DNA of 64,000 nucleotides from positions 682,001 through 746,000 of the forward strand of contig CAWEGO010000001.1 of NCBI GenBank assembly GCA_963808725.1, written 5' to 3'. The notes beneath the pieces were generated by a model. The model did no database searches. It saw nothing but the letters and a program-made list of their open reading frames with translations, and was not told the origin of the DNA. This document shows positions 27,510 to 37,784 of the stretch, one piece after another (within the stretch, counting starts at the first letter, position 1; the number at the start of each line of letters is the position of its first letter). Position numbers and translations under genes: made by a program. Origin of the DNA: JAHFUA01 sp963808725 (GTDB lineage: Bacteria; Acidobacteriota; Terriglobia; Terriglobales; Acidobacteriaceae).

Positions 27510-27718
27510 GCTCTTTCCTTGATTTATAAGTTCGCGGCGCTAGGTCCTAAGCTAAGCTGCCTGTTGGCCTTGCACTAGATTCCGAAGAGACGAGGAGCCA
27601 GCTTGCGGAGTACATGTCCTCACGGAGTACATGTCCTGCAGTACGAAGATTCAGGCGGAGAGCGGATCGCCGGTCCCGGCCGTGGGGATCACTGAACTGC
27701 GTATAATCCTGGCTGGGC

Positions 27719-27991
27719 GTGAAAACTGCGCTTATCGTCGTGCTCGGGTTTTGCGCGCTGCTCTATGCGGGGGATTACGCTACGGTGCGGTACCATATTC
27801 CCCGCAGCCGCGATCCTTTGGCAACGGTGGAAGTCCAGCCCTATTACGTCGTCCCGCTCAAAGACGGCAAGACTGAGTTCATGTTCCTGCCCACTGAAAA
27901 TCAGGTTTGCGTCCGCTCCCTGTTTCCTCATCTGGGACACAGTCCCTGCTGGTACGTCCGCCGGCATCGGAACCAAGCCACCAAGTTCTAA
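27719..27991 (+). CDS. Small conserved hypothetical protein, single membrane anchor
   Basis: 90 residues from a GTG start. One N-terminal hydrophobic segment (TALIVVLGFCALLYAG), then VEVQPYYVVPLKDGKTEFMF and a Cys/His-containing tail VCVRSLFPHLGHSPCWYVRRH. The Cys-His spacing could bind metal. I believe similar small proteins occur in other Acidobacteriota; function unknown. Confidence 0.6.
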   Translation: MKTALIVVLGFCALLYAGDYATVRYHIPRSRDPLATVEVQPYYVVPLKDGKTEFMFLPTENQVCVRSLFPHLGHSPCWYVRRHRNQATKF

Positions 27992-28068
27992 GCCGTCCCG
28001 TCCAAATCGCAAAAAACCTGGCGGCGGGATTACACTGTGTGGCGCAGGCGCGGTCGAGGAGAAGAACG

Positions 28069-29031
28069 ATGAAAGCGATTCGGGTACATGAGTTCGGTGG
28101 TCCGCAGGTGATGAAGCTGGAGGATGTCCCGGACCCGAAGCCCGGGCCGGGGCAGGTGGTGGTGCGCGTGCATGCCGCAGGCGTGAACCCGGTAGACACC
28201 TACATCCGTTCGGGAGCGTACGCCCGCAAGCCGTCGCTGCCCTACACTCCCGGTTCCGATGGCGCGGGAGTGGTCGATGCGGTGGGTGAGGGCGTAAAGC
28301 GCGTGAAAGCCGGCGACCGCGTGTATCTTTCCGGCGCCGCCAGCGGCACCTATGGCGAGAAGGCGTTATGCCTGGAGTCGCAGGTGCAGCCGCTGCCGCA
28401 GAAGATCTCGTTTGCGCAGGGCGCAGGAGTCTGGGTTCCGTACGCCACCGCTTACCGCGCGATCTTCCAGCTCGCCGAGGCCAAGCCGCCGGACGTAGTG
28501 CTGGTGCACGGCGCCAGCGGCGGCGTCGGGACTGCGGCCGTGCAACTGGCGCGCGCCGCCGGCATGACCGTGATTGGCACCGCCGGCAGCGACAAGGGCA
28601 AAGAACTGGTGCGCAAGGAGGGCGCGCACCACGTGCTCGACCACAATGCGCCCGATTTCGCCGACAAGCTGATGTCGCTGACCAGCGGTCGTGGCGCCGA
28701 TGTCATCCTGGAGATGCTCGCCAACAAGAATCTGGGCAAAGACTTACAGTTGGTCGCCGCCGGTGGCAAGGTGATCATCGTGGGCAGTCGTGGTACGGTG
28801 GAGGTGAATCCGCGCGATGCCATGATGCGCGAGGCCACGGTGAAAGGCCTCATGCTGTTTGCCGCGACCGAGCGGCAACTCGCCGGCATCCACGCGGCGC
28901 TGACCGCGGGCATGGAGAACGGAACTCTGCGGCCGGTAGTCGGGCAGGAGATGCCCCTGGCGGATGCCGCGCGGGCGCACGAGGCGGTGCTGGCTCCGGG
29001 CGCTTACGGCAAAATCGTGCTCGTGCCGTGA
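28069..29031 (+). CDS. NADPH:quinone oxidoreductase, zeta-crystallin type
   Basis: Medium-chain reductase, 320 residues. MKAIRVHEFGGPQVMKLEDV opens the GroES-like domain; HAAGVNPVDTYIRSG and the Rossmann motif VHGASGGVGTAAVQLA confirm the quinone oxidoreductase branch. No catalytic zinc cysteines. Start at 28069 behind GAGGAGAAGAACG. Physiological quinone substrate unknown. Confidence 0.88.
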   Translation: MKAIRVHEFGGPQVMKLEDVPDPKPGPGQVVVRVHAAGVNPVDTYIRSGAYARKPSLPYTPGSDGAGVVDAVGEGVKRVKAGDRVYLSGAASGTYGEKALCLESQVQPLPQKISFAQGAGVWVPYATAYRAIFQLAEAKPPDVVLVHGASGGVGTAAVQLARAAGMTVIGTAGSDKGKELVRKEGAHHVLDHNAPDFADKLMSLTSGRGADVILEMLANKNLGKDLQLVAAGGKVIIVGSRGTVEVNPRDAMMREATVKGLMLFAATERQLAGIHAALTAGMENGTLRPVVGQEMPLADAARAHEAVLAPGAYGKIVLVP

Positions 29032-29122
29032 CCGGGATTACTGGGGGTGGGTGATCGTTGACCCGTGCATCGGGGTTGCCGGTCACTGAAACGTGGTGGG
29101 GAGCAGCCTAAAATTGGATGCG

Positions 29123-29512
29123 ATGTCGTCCAGGACGCGACCGTCGGGCGAGCCGCCAGCGACGGGATTCGCGAAGCGGGTGCTGGTCGTGGATCCCGAC
29201 CAGAAGGCCTGGGAAGTGGGAGCGCGGCTGCTGATCGCCCAGGGCTGCCTGGTTCATCGCATCAGCCACCTGGCAGAGGCCCCGCCGCGCTGGCCGCGGC
29301 ACCTCTACGATTTGGTGGTGGTGGCGGCGGAGGATCCGCCCAGTCCGGAAGTGATGGTGTTCTGCCAGAAGCTGGCGCAGCTCGAGCCGCCGGTGCGCGT
29401 GGCCCTGCTGGCCAGCGGCAGCGCCAGCCTCAATCCATCGGTCGCACCGGTCATCCGCGGCGACCGGCCCGCCACCGAGATCGCGGAAGGAATTGCGCGG
29501 CTCCTGCGCTGA
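29123..29512 (+). CDS. Receiver-like domain protein, degenerate
   Basis: About 129 residues. KRVLVVDPDQKAWEVGARLLIAQGC looks like the start of a receiver domain with the acidic pair, but the expected phospho-Asp strand reads YDLVVVAAED, so phosphorylation is doubtful. No output domain. An upstream GTG at 29093 would add 10 residues. Confidence 0.5.
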   Translation: MSSRTRPSGEPPATGFAKRVLVVDPDQKAWEVGARLLIAQGCLVHRISHLAEAPPRWPRHLYDLVVVAAEDPPSPEVMVFCQKLAQLEPPVRVALLASGSASLNPSVAPVIRGDRPATEIAEGIARLLR

Positions 29513-29697
29513 GTGGAGGACTCCTCGTACAAAGCTGCTCCCGGCCGGGCGTTGGCCGCGGCGGATTGTGTGAGCGGCGTCACTGCGAAACCCGCAGCGA
29601 CTCCATAGCATGAACAACGGCTCGTACCAGTAGGGCCTACCTTCTCATTGTCTTTCGTCGCTTCCTTGAGATAAGAGAGTGTTTCCGGAGAACATTC

Positions 29698-32600
29698 GTG
29701 AGTACGAGCCGCCACTTCTTTCTTGCCGTTCTGCTGTCGGTTAATGCTGTGGCACAGGCCACTCCGCCAGCAGCCAAGCCCGACTACTCTCAGGAGGCCA
29801 TCATCATCGAAGAGCTGCGAACTGTAGCTCGCTTCGAGAACGACGGTACCAGTGAGAGCCATGTAACCACACGCGTGCGCATACAGACGGAAGCCGGCGT
29901 CCAGGCGCTGGGGTTGCTTCGGTTTGCTTATGACAAGGAGACCCAGGAAATCCAGATTCCGTACGTGAGGGTGCGCAAGCCCGACCAGAAGGTGATTAAC
30001 ACGCCTCTCGATAGCGTTCAGGACATCGCCGCCGAGGTGAGCCGCCTGGCTCCCACTTACAGTGACCTGCGCGAGAAGCATGTAAACGTCACCTCGTTGC
30101 GCCCGGGCGACATTCTGGAATATGAGGTCATGATTCGCACCAGGAAGCCTCTTGTCCCTGGGCAATTCTGGTTCAACGCGGACATGGAAAAAAATGCCAT
30201 CACGCTCCACGAGGAAATCGTGCTCGATGTTCCCGCGGCCCGCGCGCTAAAACTGAAGATCGCCCCCGAATTGGCCCCAGAAACGCGCACCGAGAACGGA
30301 CGTAAGATTTATACCTGGAAGGGAGCCAACCTCGGGCGCAAGAGCCCCGTGTCCGGGCGCGAGGCCGCCTCGCGCCCGGCGGCCGAGCAGGAAAGCTCTC
30401 CGCCGCCGGCAATCCAGGGCAGTACCTTCCAGAGTTGGGACGACGTGGCCCGCTGGTTTGCCGACATCCAGCGCGACAGCATAGCTCCTACTGCAGAGAT
30501 TAAGGCCAAGGCGACCGAGCTGGTGCGGGGTCTGGATTCAGACGAGGCCAAGGCCCAGGCAATTTACGACTTCGTTTCAACGGAAATACGCTATATCGGC
30601 TTGGAGTTCGGCATTGGACGCTACCAGGCGAATCCCGCTTCTAGCGTGCTGGCACACGGCTACGGCGATTGCAAGGACAAGCACACCCTGCTTGCCTCGA
30701 TGTTGCAGGCGGTGGGTGTTAAGGCTTTGCCGGTGCTGGTTCACAGCACGCGCAAGCTGGACCCGGATGTTCCCTCGCTCGCGCAATTCGACCATCTTTT
30801 TACGCTCGTCGAACTCGGCAAGCGCCGTGTCTTCCTGGACTCCACCGCCGAGGTTGCCCCCTTCGGCATGCTGATCGGCATCCTGCGCGACAAGCAGGCG
30901 TTGCTGGTAGACCCCGGCGGCGCCCAAATCGTTACCACCCCCGCCGAGCTGCCGTTCGAACAATTTCAGAAGCTGGAGGGCGCCGGCAAGGTCGATGAGA
31001 AAGGCAACGTGAGCGCCGAAATTACCCAGACCTTTCGCGGAGACATGGAGCTGGCGCTGCGGCTCGCGCTCCGCCATTCCGGGGGCGACAAGTTCAAAGA
31101 CGTAGTTCAGGGAATCGCCGGCCTTACCGGATTCGGCGGCGAAGTCTCCAATGTCAGCGTGAGCGATCTGGAAAACACACGAGTGCCGCTGCAGGTCAAA
31201 TACCACTACACTCGCGCCGACTACCTGAGCTGGGAAGGCGACAACGGCACAGCCAAGGTACTCATCCCGGCAATCGGACTGCCCGCTGGCGAAACCCGCG
31301 CTGGCGAGAACTCCGAGCCGATAACCCTGGGATTCTCCCATTGAGATCGAATACGAAGGGAAGCTGTACTTTCCTCATGGAGTCACGGTTTGGGAGCCAC
31401 GCAACATTGACATGTCAAGGGACTACGCCGAATACCACTCGACGTACAAGCTGGAATTAAATCGGCTCACTGTTACCCGCAGGCTCAAGATCAAGACCCG
31501 GGAAGTGCCGGCCGAGAAACGCTCCGATTACGCCGAATTCGCCAAGGCGGTCGCCGATGATGGCTGGCAGAATGCCAGTGCCAGTCGCGCACCCGTCAGC
31601 TCTCGGAAGCGGCAGGATGCCTTTGTTGAGCCTCCTGTTGGAGAAAAGCAGATTGCGGCCCAGATAGCCTACCAAGACGGCAGCCGTGCGCTTTTCAAAG
31701 GTGATCTGATGACCGCCCGGTCGAAATATCAGGAGGCTCTCCGGCTGAATCCCGCCCATCCTGACGCCTGGGCTGCAATGGCGCGGCTCTACCTGATGTC
31801 GAACGAATCCGCCGAGGCGGTCTCTGCCCTCCGCAAACAACTGGAAGTCAACCCGCAACATCCGGACGCCAACATGATGCTGGCTGTGGCCCTGATGTTC
31901 CGGGGCGACAACCAGGGAGCTGCCAAAGCTTTGCAAGCTCAAATCGAGGTGAACCCGGAGGACGGCCGAGCGTACTCGCGCCTTGCCTCCCTCTACCTGA
32001 TGGAAAAGAAATACAAGGAGGCGGTGCCGCTGCTGGAGAAGGCGGCCAGCATAAGACCAGATGACGCCGATGTCACCGTGAGCCTCGGCGCAGCCTACCT
32101 CGAGACCGGCGAAAGCGAGAAAGCCACGGCAGCCTATGAAAAGGTCCTCGCAGGCAAACCTGCACCCATCATCGTGAACAACATTGCTTATTCCCTCGCC
32201 GACCACGGCGTGCAGTTGGATCGCGCTCTGGAACTCTCCAAGCAGGCCGCCCGCCAGCTGGAAGCTTCGCTCAGCACCACGCAGCTCTCGGACTTATCCA
32301 TCGACGACATCATGAACACCAATCAACTGCTGATGACTTGGGACACCGTCGGCTGGGCCTACTACAAAACCGGCGATCTGGACAACGCCAAGAGTTATCT
32401 CACCGCCACCTGGACCACGATGCAGAATCATGAAGTAGCGAACCACCTTTCTGCTGTGTACGACCGCCTGGGCGCGAAGAGCCAGGCTGCCGAATTTCGC
32501 TCCTACGCCCAGGCCATACCGGAGCCCAGGCGAGTTACTCTTCGGGAGGGCGGCCACACGATCGGTTTGCCGGAGCTGGTTTCGCCGCCCCACGCCGCAT

Positions 32601-32908
32601 CGGGCATTGTTATTCAACACCTGCAGGACATGCGCACGGTCCGGCTTTCGCGCCGGTTGAATGCGACGGAGCACGCGGACTTCTTCGTTCTGTTTTCTCC
32701 CGACGGCGTCGAGGACGTCAGCTTTATCAGTGGCAGCGGCGTCCTCCAGGACTGGACCCGGACCCTGAAGACGGCCAAGCTCCCAATATCGTTTCCCAAA
32801 GGAGCCGGCGGGAAGATCGTTCGCCGGGGCGTGCTGTCCTGTACCAGCTACAACGGCCAGTGCATGTTCGTATTGCTCGAACCTGCGCAGGTCAGCTTGT
32901 CAAAGTAA
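29698..32908 (+). CDS. DUF3857 / transglutaminase-like / TPR protein (frame break near 31333)
   Basis: Secreted protein of about 1,070 residues. Signal peptide 1-20, DUF3857 domain (~30-220: DILEYEVMIRTRKP), transglutaminase-like core (YDFVSTEIRYIGLEFG...GYGDCKDKHTLLASML, Cys and His of the triad), then after the break the end of the DUF3857 region (EIEYEGKLYFPHGVTVWEP), TPR repeats (QEALRLNPAHPDAWAAMARL and similar, ~690-830) and a C-terminal beta domain. The break is an apparent extra T in GGATTCTCCC (31331-31335); removing it reads GSPIEIEYEGK. The family is common in Acidobacteriota; role unknown. Confidence 0.8.
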
Positions 32909-32951
32909 GTCCTGGCAGAGACTCGCCTCGTGTGACGCACCCTGTGGAGAC

Positions 32952-32979
32952 AAAAAAGGCGGACCCTGACGGGCCCGCC
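32952..32979 (-). terminator. Rho-independent terminator for the FAD reductase gene
   Basis: On the minus strand: GGCGGGCCC, GTCA loop, GGGTCCGCC, then TTTTTT. It lies 28 bases after the stop at 33008 and can also serve the convergent gene ending at 32908. Confidence 0.85.
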
Positions 32980-33007
32980 CTGTGCAGAACGAACTAAGGT
33001 CTCCGGC

Positions 33008-34363
33008 TCAGTCAGCCGAGACGCACGCGTTCGATTTTTCCTTCTCGATGGCGTTCATCATGCTCTCGTCGTCGGAGAACTTGAACGATACCAGGCTGCG
33101 CTGCTGCGCCTCGCGCTCTTCCACCTTGCCCAGCAGCGCGATATCTTCCTTGGTCACCACCTTCACGCCCTTGGCTTCCAGACGCCGCTGCACCGCCTGC
33201 GGAGAAACCGGAGCGCCGTCAGGAACGCTTTCCAGGTAGTGCAGCAGCTTCTCGGCGCCGACCTCGCCGTCATGGCGAGCGATGCCCACCAGGCCGTCGC
33301 TGGCGCGGCGCGCCCAGCCCACCACGTACACGCCGGGCAGAGGCTGGTTCTTTTGCGGGTCGAACACCCCAAAAGCCGGCGCTTTCGGATCCTCGGGGTT
33401 CGGCTGCGTCACATATCCGTCTCGGCCATAAGGCAGACCGAGCTTCGGATCCTGCACGTCGCCGATGGCGAAGATCATGGTGTCCACGTCGAGATCGGCG
33501 GTCTGATCCGTCGCCTTGGCGGCGGTGCCTCCGTCCTTGGCCGCCAGGTTGTTCTCGGTGACGGTCAGGCGGTTGATGCGGCCATCCGGTCCCGCGTGAA
33601 TTTCTTTAGGCGAGGACAGGAAGCGGAAGGTCAGCCGCGGCATCACCAGCTCCTGATTGGGGTATTTCACCAGGGCAGGGAAGGTGGCTTCGGCGACCTT
33701 GGAGACATCCTGGCCGACAGCGGCGATCTTGTCCTTCACCCGCTGCAGCTCCTGCTGGAAGAGCTTGCGGTCCAGGTGCATCTGCACGTGGGCGAATTCC
33801 TTCTCGTCGAACTTGGCCTCGAACGGCCCGCGGCGGGCAATGATGACGACTTCTTCGGTCTGCCGGTTGGGATCGTCCTGCAGCAGCCAGCGGATGATGT
33901 CCACCGCCACGTTACCCATGCCGATGACGGCGATTTTCTTGCCGGTCGAAAAATCGCGCGAGGCAAACGGCGGAAGCTGGTTGTAGAAATAGACGAAGTC
34001 CTTGGCGGAATAGACACCCTTAGCGTTTTCGCCGGGCAAGCCCAGGCTCTTGGTGCCCTGAGCGCCGACCGAGAACACCATGGCGGCGGGATTGAACTGC
34101 CGCAGGTCGTCGATGGTCACGGCCGATTCGCTGCCCACCGGCACGTGGCCGAAGTAGGACAGGTTGGGGTAACTGAGCACCTTGGCGAACTGCTTGCGCA
34201 GGCCAATCTTCATTTTGTCTTTAACGGGATAAATGCCGTATTCGGCCAGCCCGCCGGGTTTGATGTCGCGATTCAACACGATCACCTGATGCCCTGCCTG
34301 CGCGATCTTCTGCGCCGCGAACAACCCCGCCGGACCCGCGCCCACAACGAACACAGTTTTCAT
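33008..34363 (-). CDS. FAD-dependent NAD(P)-ferredoxin-type oxidoreductase
   Basis: 451 residues. FAD loop VFVVGAGPAGLFAAQKIA, then KPGGLAEYGIYPVKDKMK as in adrenodoxin reductase/GltD-type enzymes; NAD(P) loop AVIGMGNVAVDIIRWLL; and GWARRASDGLVGIARHDGE, the typical ferredoxin-NADP reductase C-terminal motif. No Fe-S cysteines of its own. ATG at 34363 chosen at the FAD loop. Likely moves electrons between NAD(P)H and a ferredoxin. Confidence 0.85.
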   Translation of the reverse strand: MKTVFVVGAGPAGLFAAQKIAQAGHQVIVLNRDIKPGGLAEYGIYPVKDKMKIGLRKQFAKVLSYPNLSYFGHVPVGSESAVTIDDLRQFNPAAMVFSVGAQGTKSLGLPGENAKGVYSAKDFVYFYNQLPPFASRDFSTGKKIAVIGMGNVAVDIIRWLLQDDPNRQTEEVVIIARRGPFEAKFDEKEFAHVQMHLDRKLFQQELQRVKDKIAAVGQDVSKVAEATFPALVKYPNQELVMPRLTFRFLSSPKEIHAGPDGRINRLTVTENNLAAKDGGTAAKATDQTADLDVDTMIFAIGDVQDPKLGLPYGRDGYVTQPNPEDPKAPAFGVFDPQKNQPLPGVYVVGWARRASDGLVGIARHDGEVGAEKLLHYLESVPDGAPVSPQAVQRRLEAKGVKVVTKEDIALLGKVEEREAQQRSLVSFKFSDDESMMNAIEKEKSNACVSAD

Positions 34364-34577
34364 GCGGCTGCCCTCACACACTAAGATTATACGAGACGGA
34401 TAGCTCCCGCTGCCCGGGACGGCCTCCAGACTACCGCAGCCGGCCACCGCCATCTGCGACATGGATCACTGGGGTGTGTGAGCTATGTCACTGTCGGGGG
34501 AGTATCCGAGAGGGCAGCATATTCAGCAGCCCGCGTGTCGCCGTCCCCCGTCCCCGGGGCTACTAAAAGGAGAGCAG

Positions 34578-35891
34578 ATGGCCAACGACAAGGTTACCCT
34601 TACCGACCACCGCACCCAGAAGAGCTACGAACTGCCGCTAACCGACGGCCAAATCCGCGCCATGGACCTGCGGCAGATCAAGACCGGCCCCGACGATTTC
34701 GGAATGATGAGCTATGATCCCGCATTCATGAATACCGCCGCCTGCAAGAGCGCTGTCACCTTTCTGGACGGTGAGAATGGCATCCTGCGCTACCGCGGCT
34801 ATCCCATCGAGGAACTGGCCGAAAACTGTACCTTTTTGGAAGTGGCCTACCTGCTGCTCAACGGCGAGCTGCCCAACGAAAAGGAGCTGAAAGAGTGGGT
34901 GGATCAGGTGAGCCAGCACCGCCTGGTACACGAGAACCTGAAGAAGTTCATCGACGGCTTCCACTACGATGCCCACCCTATGGGCATCCTGACCAGCACC
35001 ATCGCCGCGCTCTCCACCTTCTATCCCGAGGCGCACAACATCAAGGACAAGCTCAACCGCAAGCTGCAGATCCTGCGCCAGGTGGCCAAGATGCCGACCA
35101 TCGCCGCCTACGCTTTTCGCCACAGCCTGGGCCTGCCCTACGTCTTCCCGGAGAACGACCTCAGCTACACCGAGAACTTCATGCACATGCTGTGGAAGCG
35201 CACCGAGCCCCGCTACCAGTCGAACCCGGTGCTGGCGCGGGCGCTGGACGTGCTCTTCATCCTGCACGCCGACCACGAGCAGAACGCTTCCACCAGCGTG
35301 ATGCGCGCCGTGGGCAGCTCCAACGCCGACCCCTTCGCCGCCACCGCCGCGGCCTGCGCTTCTCTGTCCGGCCCGCTGCACGGCGGAGCTAACGAGGAAG
35401 TGCTGGTCATGCTGGCGCAGATCGGCTCCGTCGACCACGTGAAGGATTACATCAAGCAAATCAAGGAAGGCAAAGGCAAGCTGATGGGCTTCGGCCACCG
35501 CGTCTACAAGAACTACGATCCCCGCGCCCGCATCATCAAGCGCACCGCGGAAGAGGTGTTCAAGGTCACCGGCCGCAATCCCAAGCTGGACATCGCGCTG
35601 GAGCTGGAGAAGATCGCGCTCGAGGACGAGTACTTCATCAAGCGCAAGCTCTATCCCAACGTGGACTTCTATTCCGGGATCATCTACCAGGCCATGGGCT
35701 TCAAGCCGGAGATGTTCACCGTGCTGTTCGCCATCCCCCGGGTGGCGGGCTGGCTGGCCCAGTGGCAGGAAATGCTGGAAGACCCGGAGCAGAAGATCGC
35801 GCGCCCGCGGCAGATCTACGTCGGAGAAGGGCTGCGGCACGTGAAAGGAAAATCGATAGGGCTGCGCGCCGTGGCGGCCAGCGCCGATTAA
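34578..35891 (+). CDS. gltA: Citrate synthase
   Basis: Condenses oxaloacetate and acetyl-CoA. 437 residues, the large type. Active-site residues lie in SGPLHGGANEEV, GFGHRVYKNYDPR and NVDFYSGIIYQ (His, His, Asp). Start at 34578 behind AAAGGAGAGCAG. A strong terminator follows 23 bases after the stop. Confidence 0.96.
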   Translation: MANDKVTLTDHRTQKSYELPLTDGQIRAMDLRQIKTGPDDFGMMSYDPAFMNTAACKSAVTFLDGENGILRYRGYPIEELAENCTFLEVAYLLLNGELPNEKELKEWVDQVSQHRLVHENLKKFIDGFHYDAHPMGILTSTIAALSTFYPEAHNIKDKLNRKLQILRQVAKMPTIAAYAFRHSLGLPYVFPENDLSYTENFMHMLWKRTEPRYQSNPVLARALDVLFILHADHEQNASTSVMRAVGSSNADPFAATAAACASLSGPLHGGANEEVLVMLAQIGSVDHVKDYIKQIKEGKGKLMGFGHRVYKNYDPRARIIKRTAEEVFKVTGRNPKLDIALELEKIALEDEYFIKRKLYPNVDFYSGIIYQAMGFKPEMFTVLFAIPRVAGWLAQWQEMLEDPEQKIARPRQIYVGEGLRHVKGKSIGLRAVAASAD

Positions 35892-35913
35892 TGAGTTTCC
35901 TCCTCCTTGATAC

Positions 35914-35950
35914 CCCCGGTAGGCGCCATGCCTGCCGGGGATTTTTTTTT
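35914..35950 (+). terminator. Rho-independent terminator after gltA
   Basis: CCCCGGTAGGC, GCCAT loop, GCCTGCCGGGG (one G-T pair), then nine T residues. Confidence 0.9.
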
Positions 35951-36300
35951 GCTTGTTGGGAAGGGCACGGCTTTAGCCGTACCGAAAACCTGTCTCAACC
36001 TGTCATCCCGAGCGACGTGCGGCGTGAGCTTGCGAACAGCCTGCCCTGAGCGAAGTCGAAGGGGAGCGCGAGTCGAGGGATCTTGGTCTTCTCCCCCTAT
36101 GCGCCGCGGATCAACGCGGATTCAGGCGGATCAGCAATCCGTATCGCTTCGTGATTCTTGGGGAGGGCACGGTTTCGGTCCGGGTGCCCCGCACGAGCCT
36201 CTTTTGCTCGCCGGGGATTTTTTTGCTTGTTGGGAAGGGCACGGCTTTAGCCGTGCCGAAAAGGGAAGTAAGATGACACGGCTTTAGCCGCTGAGGTAAG
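35951..36300. repeat. Patch of dispersed repeats downstream of gltA
   Basis: About 50 bases (GGGGATTTTTTT..GCTTGTTGGGAAGGGCACGG..CCGAAAA) at 35937-35988 recur at 36214-36262. Both contain the palindrome ACGGCTTTAGCCGT, and a third partial copy is at 36277-36290. Between them lies a GTCATCCCGAGCGA-type repeat (35999-36098). No gene seen. Confidence 0.6.
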
Positions 36301-36522
36301 GCTGAAATCAAGGATGTCGGCAAAAGTGATGTCGAAGAGAACCGTCGCAGGAAGTGGAACCGCTTCCACATCGCCACCGCGCAACAGCACAACTGTTCTG
36401 TTCTCCTACGCCACAGATTTGAAATTGCTGAACCGCAAAAGATCTCCTTCACCAGTTCTAACAGTTTCTCGGGATTCCCCGACACCGACTATGACCGGGA
36501 GAAGCTCGAAGGGCACGGGAAT
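36301..36522 (+). other. Open frame joined to the truncated membrane gene; possible toxin-tail remnant
   Basis: Frame 36295-36522 is open (EENRRRKWNRFHIATAQQHN...GFPDTDYDREKLEGHGN) and runs in frame into the membrane gene, with no start codon. Another frame ends at a TGA overlapping the ATG at 36523. From about 36474 on, the DNA is nearly identical to 55029-55075, just past the end of the RHS gene. A displaced RHS C-terminal end is the likely origin; not proven. Confidence 0.35.
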
Positions 36523-36761
36523 ATGAAACGCTCGCTAGTTGTGACCCTCGTGGGTATGGCCATGACGTTACTACTGCTTTCGCTAGGCATGAAGGTCCTA
36601 GTGACTCTAAGCCCAGACTGGAGAGCACTAGTCCGGCAGGTGCCGAGAGGGCACGAATCTTTATGGGTCTCTTCAATGCACTTCTTCGAAAGTATGGTCG
36701 CATTTGTATGCATCCCAAGCGCGTTGGTAGTGGGTTTTTTGGTAGGGCTGTTCTCAAGTAA
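36523..36761 (+). pseudogene. 5' half of an RHS-linked membrane protein gene, cut by the insertion at 36762
   Basis: Encodes MKRSLVVTLVGMAMTLLLLS and onward for about 80 residues, roughly 96% identical in DNA to 55076-55314. The match stops at TTCTCAAGTAA. The missing sequence resumes at 53184 (TAAGTACAAGG...), and joining TTCTCAAG-TAA-GTACAAGG restores F-S-S-K-Y-K, as in the intact copy. Confidence 0.8.
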
Positions 36762-36778
36762 TAGCCTCTAACAAAACC
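36762..36778 (+). repeat. Left inverted terminus of the IS5-type segment
   Basis: TAGCCTCTAACAAAACC, preceded by the target copy TAA at 36759-36761. Confidence 0.7.
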
Positions 36779-36838
36779 TCCGCTCTGCGTCCGGAATGAT
36801 AAGTAGTGCATCTCAAGACCCATGGAGGTGCACTGTTC

Positions 36839-37650
36839 ATGGCTGCCGCGTTAATTCCCGATGGGCTCTGGGACCTGATCACACTCCTCTTGCCTCCGGT
36901 CACTCCCAAGCCGAAAGGCGGAAGACCTCTGCTGTCTGACCGAGCCTGCCTTAACGGCATTCTTTTTGTCCTCCGCAGCGGGATCCCCTGGAAAATGCTG
37001 CCACAAGAAATGGGCTGCGGTTCAGGAATGACGTGCTGGAGGCGCCTGCGCGATTGGCTGCAGGCTGGCATTTGGGATCTGATTCACTTCGTGCTGCTGA
37101 ACTGGTTGTCTCGCTACGGCAAAATCGACTGGTCCCGGGCTGTGGTTGACAGTTGCTCGGTTCGGGCGGTTTTTGGGGGCCGCAAACAGGCCCTAATCCC
37201 ACTGATCGAGCCAAGAGGGGCAGCAAACGTCATCTGATCTGCGATGGCCGAGGGGTTCCGCTTGCAATCCATCTGACCGGAGCCAACTGCCATGACTCCC
37301 AGCAAGCCCTACTACTTGTCGATGCCATTCCGCCTTTGCAGGCCGAGTGTGGACGTCCACGCCGCCGTCCCAACTGCCTTGTAGGCGATCGTGCTTACGA
37401 TTCCAAGGAGATCCGCTACGGTCTGCGCTGGCGTGGCGTCCGACCCTTCTTGGCAAAGCGAAATACAGAGCACGGCAGTGGACTGGGGGAATGGCGCTGG
37501 GTTGTCGAACGAACCTTCGCGTGGCTCAACCAATTTCGCCGACTTCGTGTCCGGTACGAGAAGCGTGCGGATATCCACGAGGCCTTCCTCAGTCTCGCCT
37601 GTTGTTTGATCTCCTGGCGCTTCCTGCAGGGTGCTTGGACGGCCATCTAG
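36839..37650 (+). CDS. IS5-family transposase in two frames (programmed -1 frameshift likely)
   Basis: The first frame (36839-37237) holds the N-terminal DUF4096-like domain: PDGLWDLITLLLPPVTPKPKGGRP, ILFVLRSGIPWKMLPQEMG, and the first catalytic Asp in AVVDSCSVRA. The second frame (open from 37153) continues TGPNPTDRAKRGSKRHLICD, GDRAYDSKEIR (second Asp) and VVERTFAWLNQFRRLRVRYEKR (Glu in Y-2-R-3-E-like context). The frames overlap at GTTTTTGGGGGC (37169-37180); a -1 slip there joins them. ATG at 36839 follows GGAGGT. Likely active in principle, as no other damage is visible. Confidence 0.85.
37169..37180 (+). promoter_or_regulatory. Slippery sequence for -1 frameshifting in the transposase
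   Basis: GTTTTTGGGGGC lies in the overlap of the two transposase frames; sliding back one base on the T-run changes RAVFGGRKQ to RAVFWGPQTGPNPTD, joining both conserved halves. Confidence 0.55.
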
Positions 37651-37784
37651 GTCATTCAGTGCCGCCCTCTGCGGTTGTTTGCGTTCACTAGCTCACGATT
37701 CGTTAACCAGCCTGTTGCCTGCGGCAGCGCAGGCGAAAGCTGCGGCTTCATGGGAAACTGACTCCCGTCCCGCGAACGATGGGA

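Noticed and set aside
27606..27637. Tandem CGGAGTACATGTCCT pair upstream of the small hypothetical gene
   Set aside because: Two short copies only; no link to a promoter or gene start could be supported.
36111..36485. Minus-strand frame beginning MSGNPEKLLELVKEIF near the truncated membrane gene
   Set aside because: It spans two copies of a dispersed repeat and loses protein-like character after about 25 residues.
37650..37725. Possible right end of the IS5 element just after the transposase
   Set aside because: GCGGTTGTTTGCG resembles the left end only weakly and no matching TAA duplication is seen; the match at 53167-53183 is far better. Not fully excluded.
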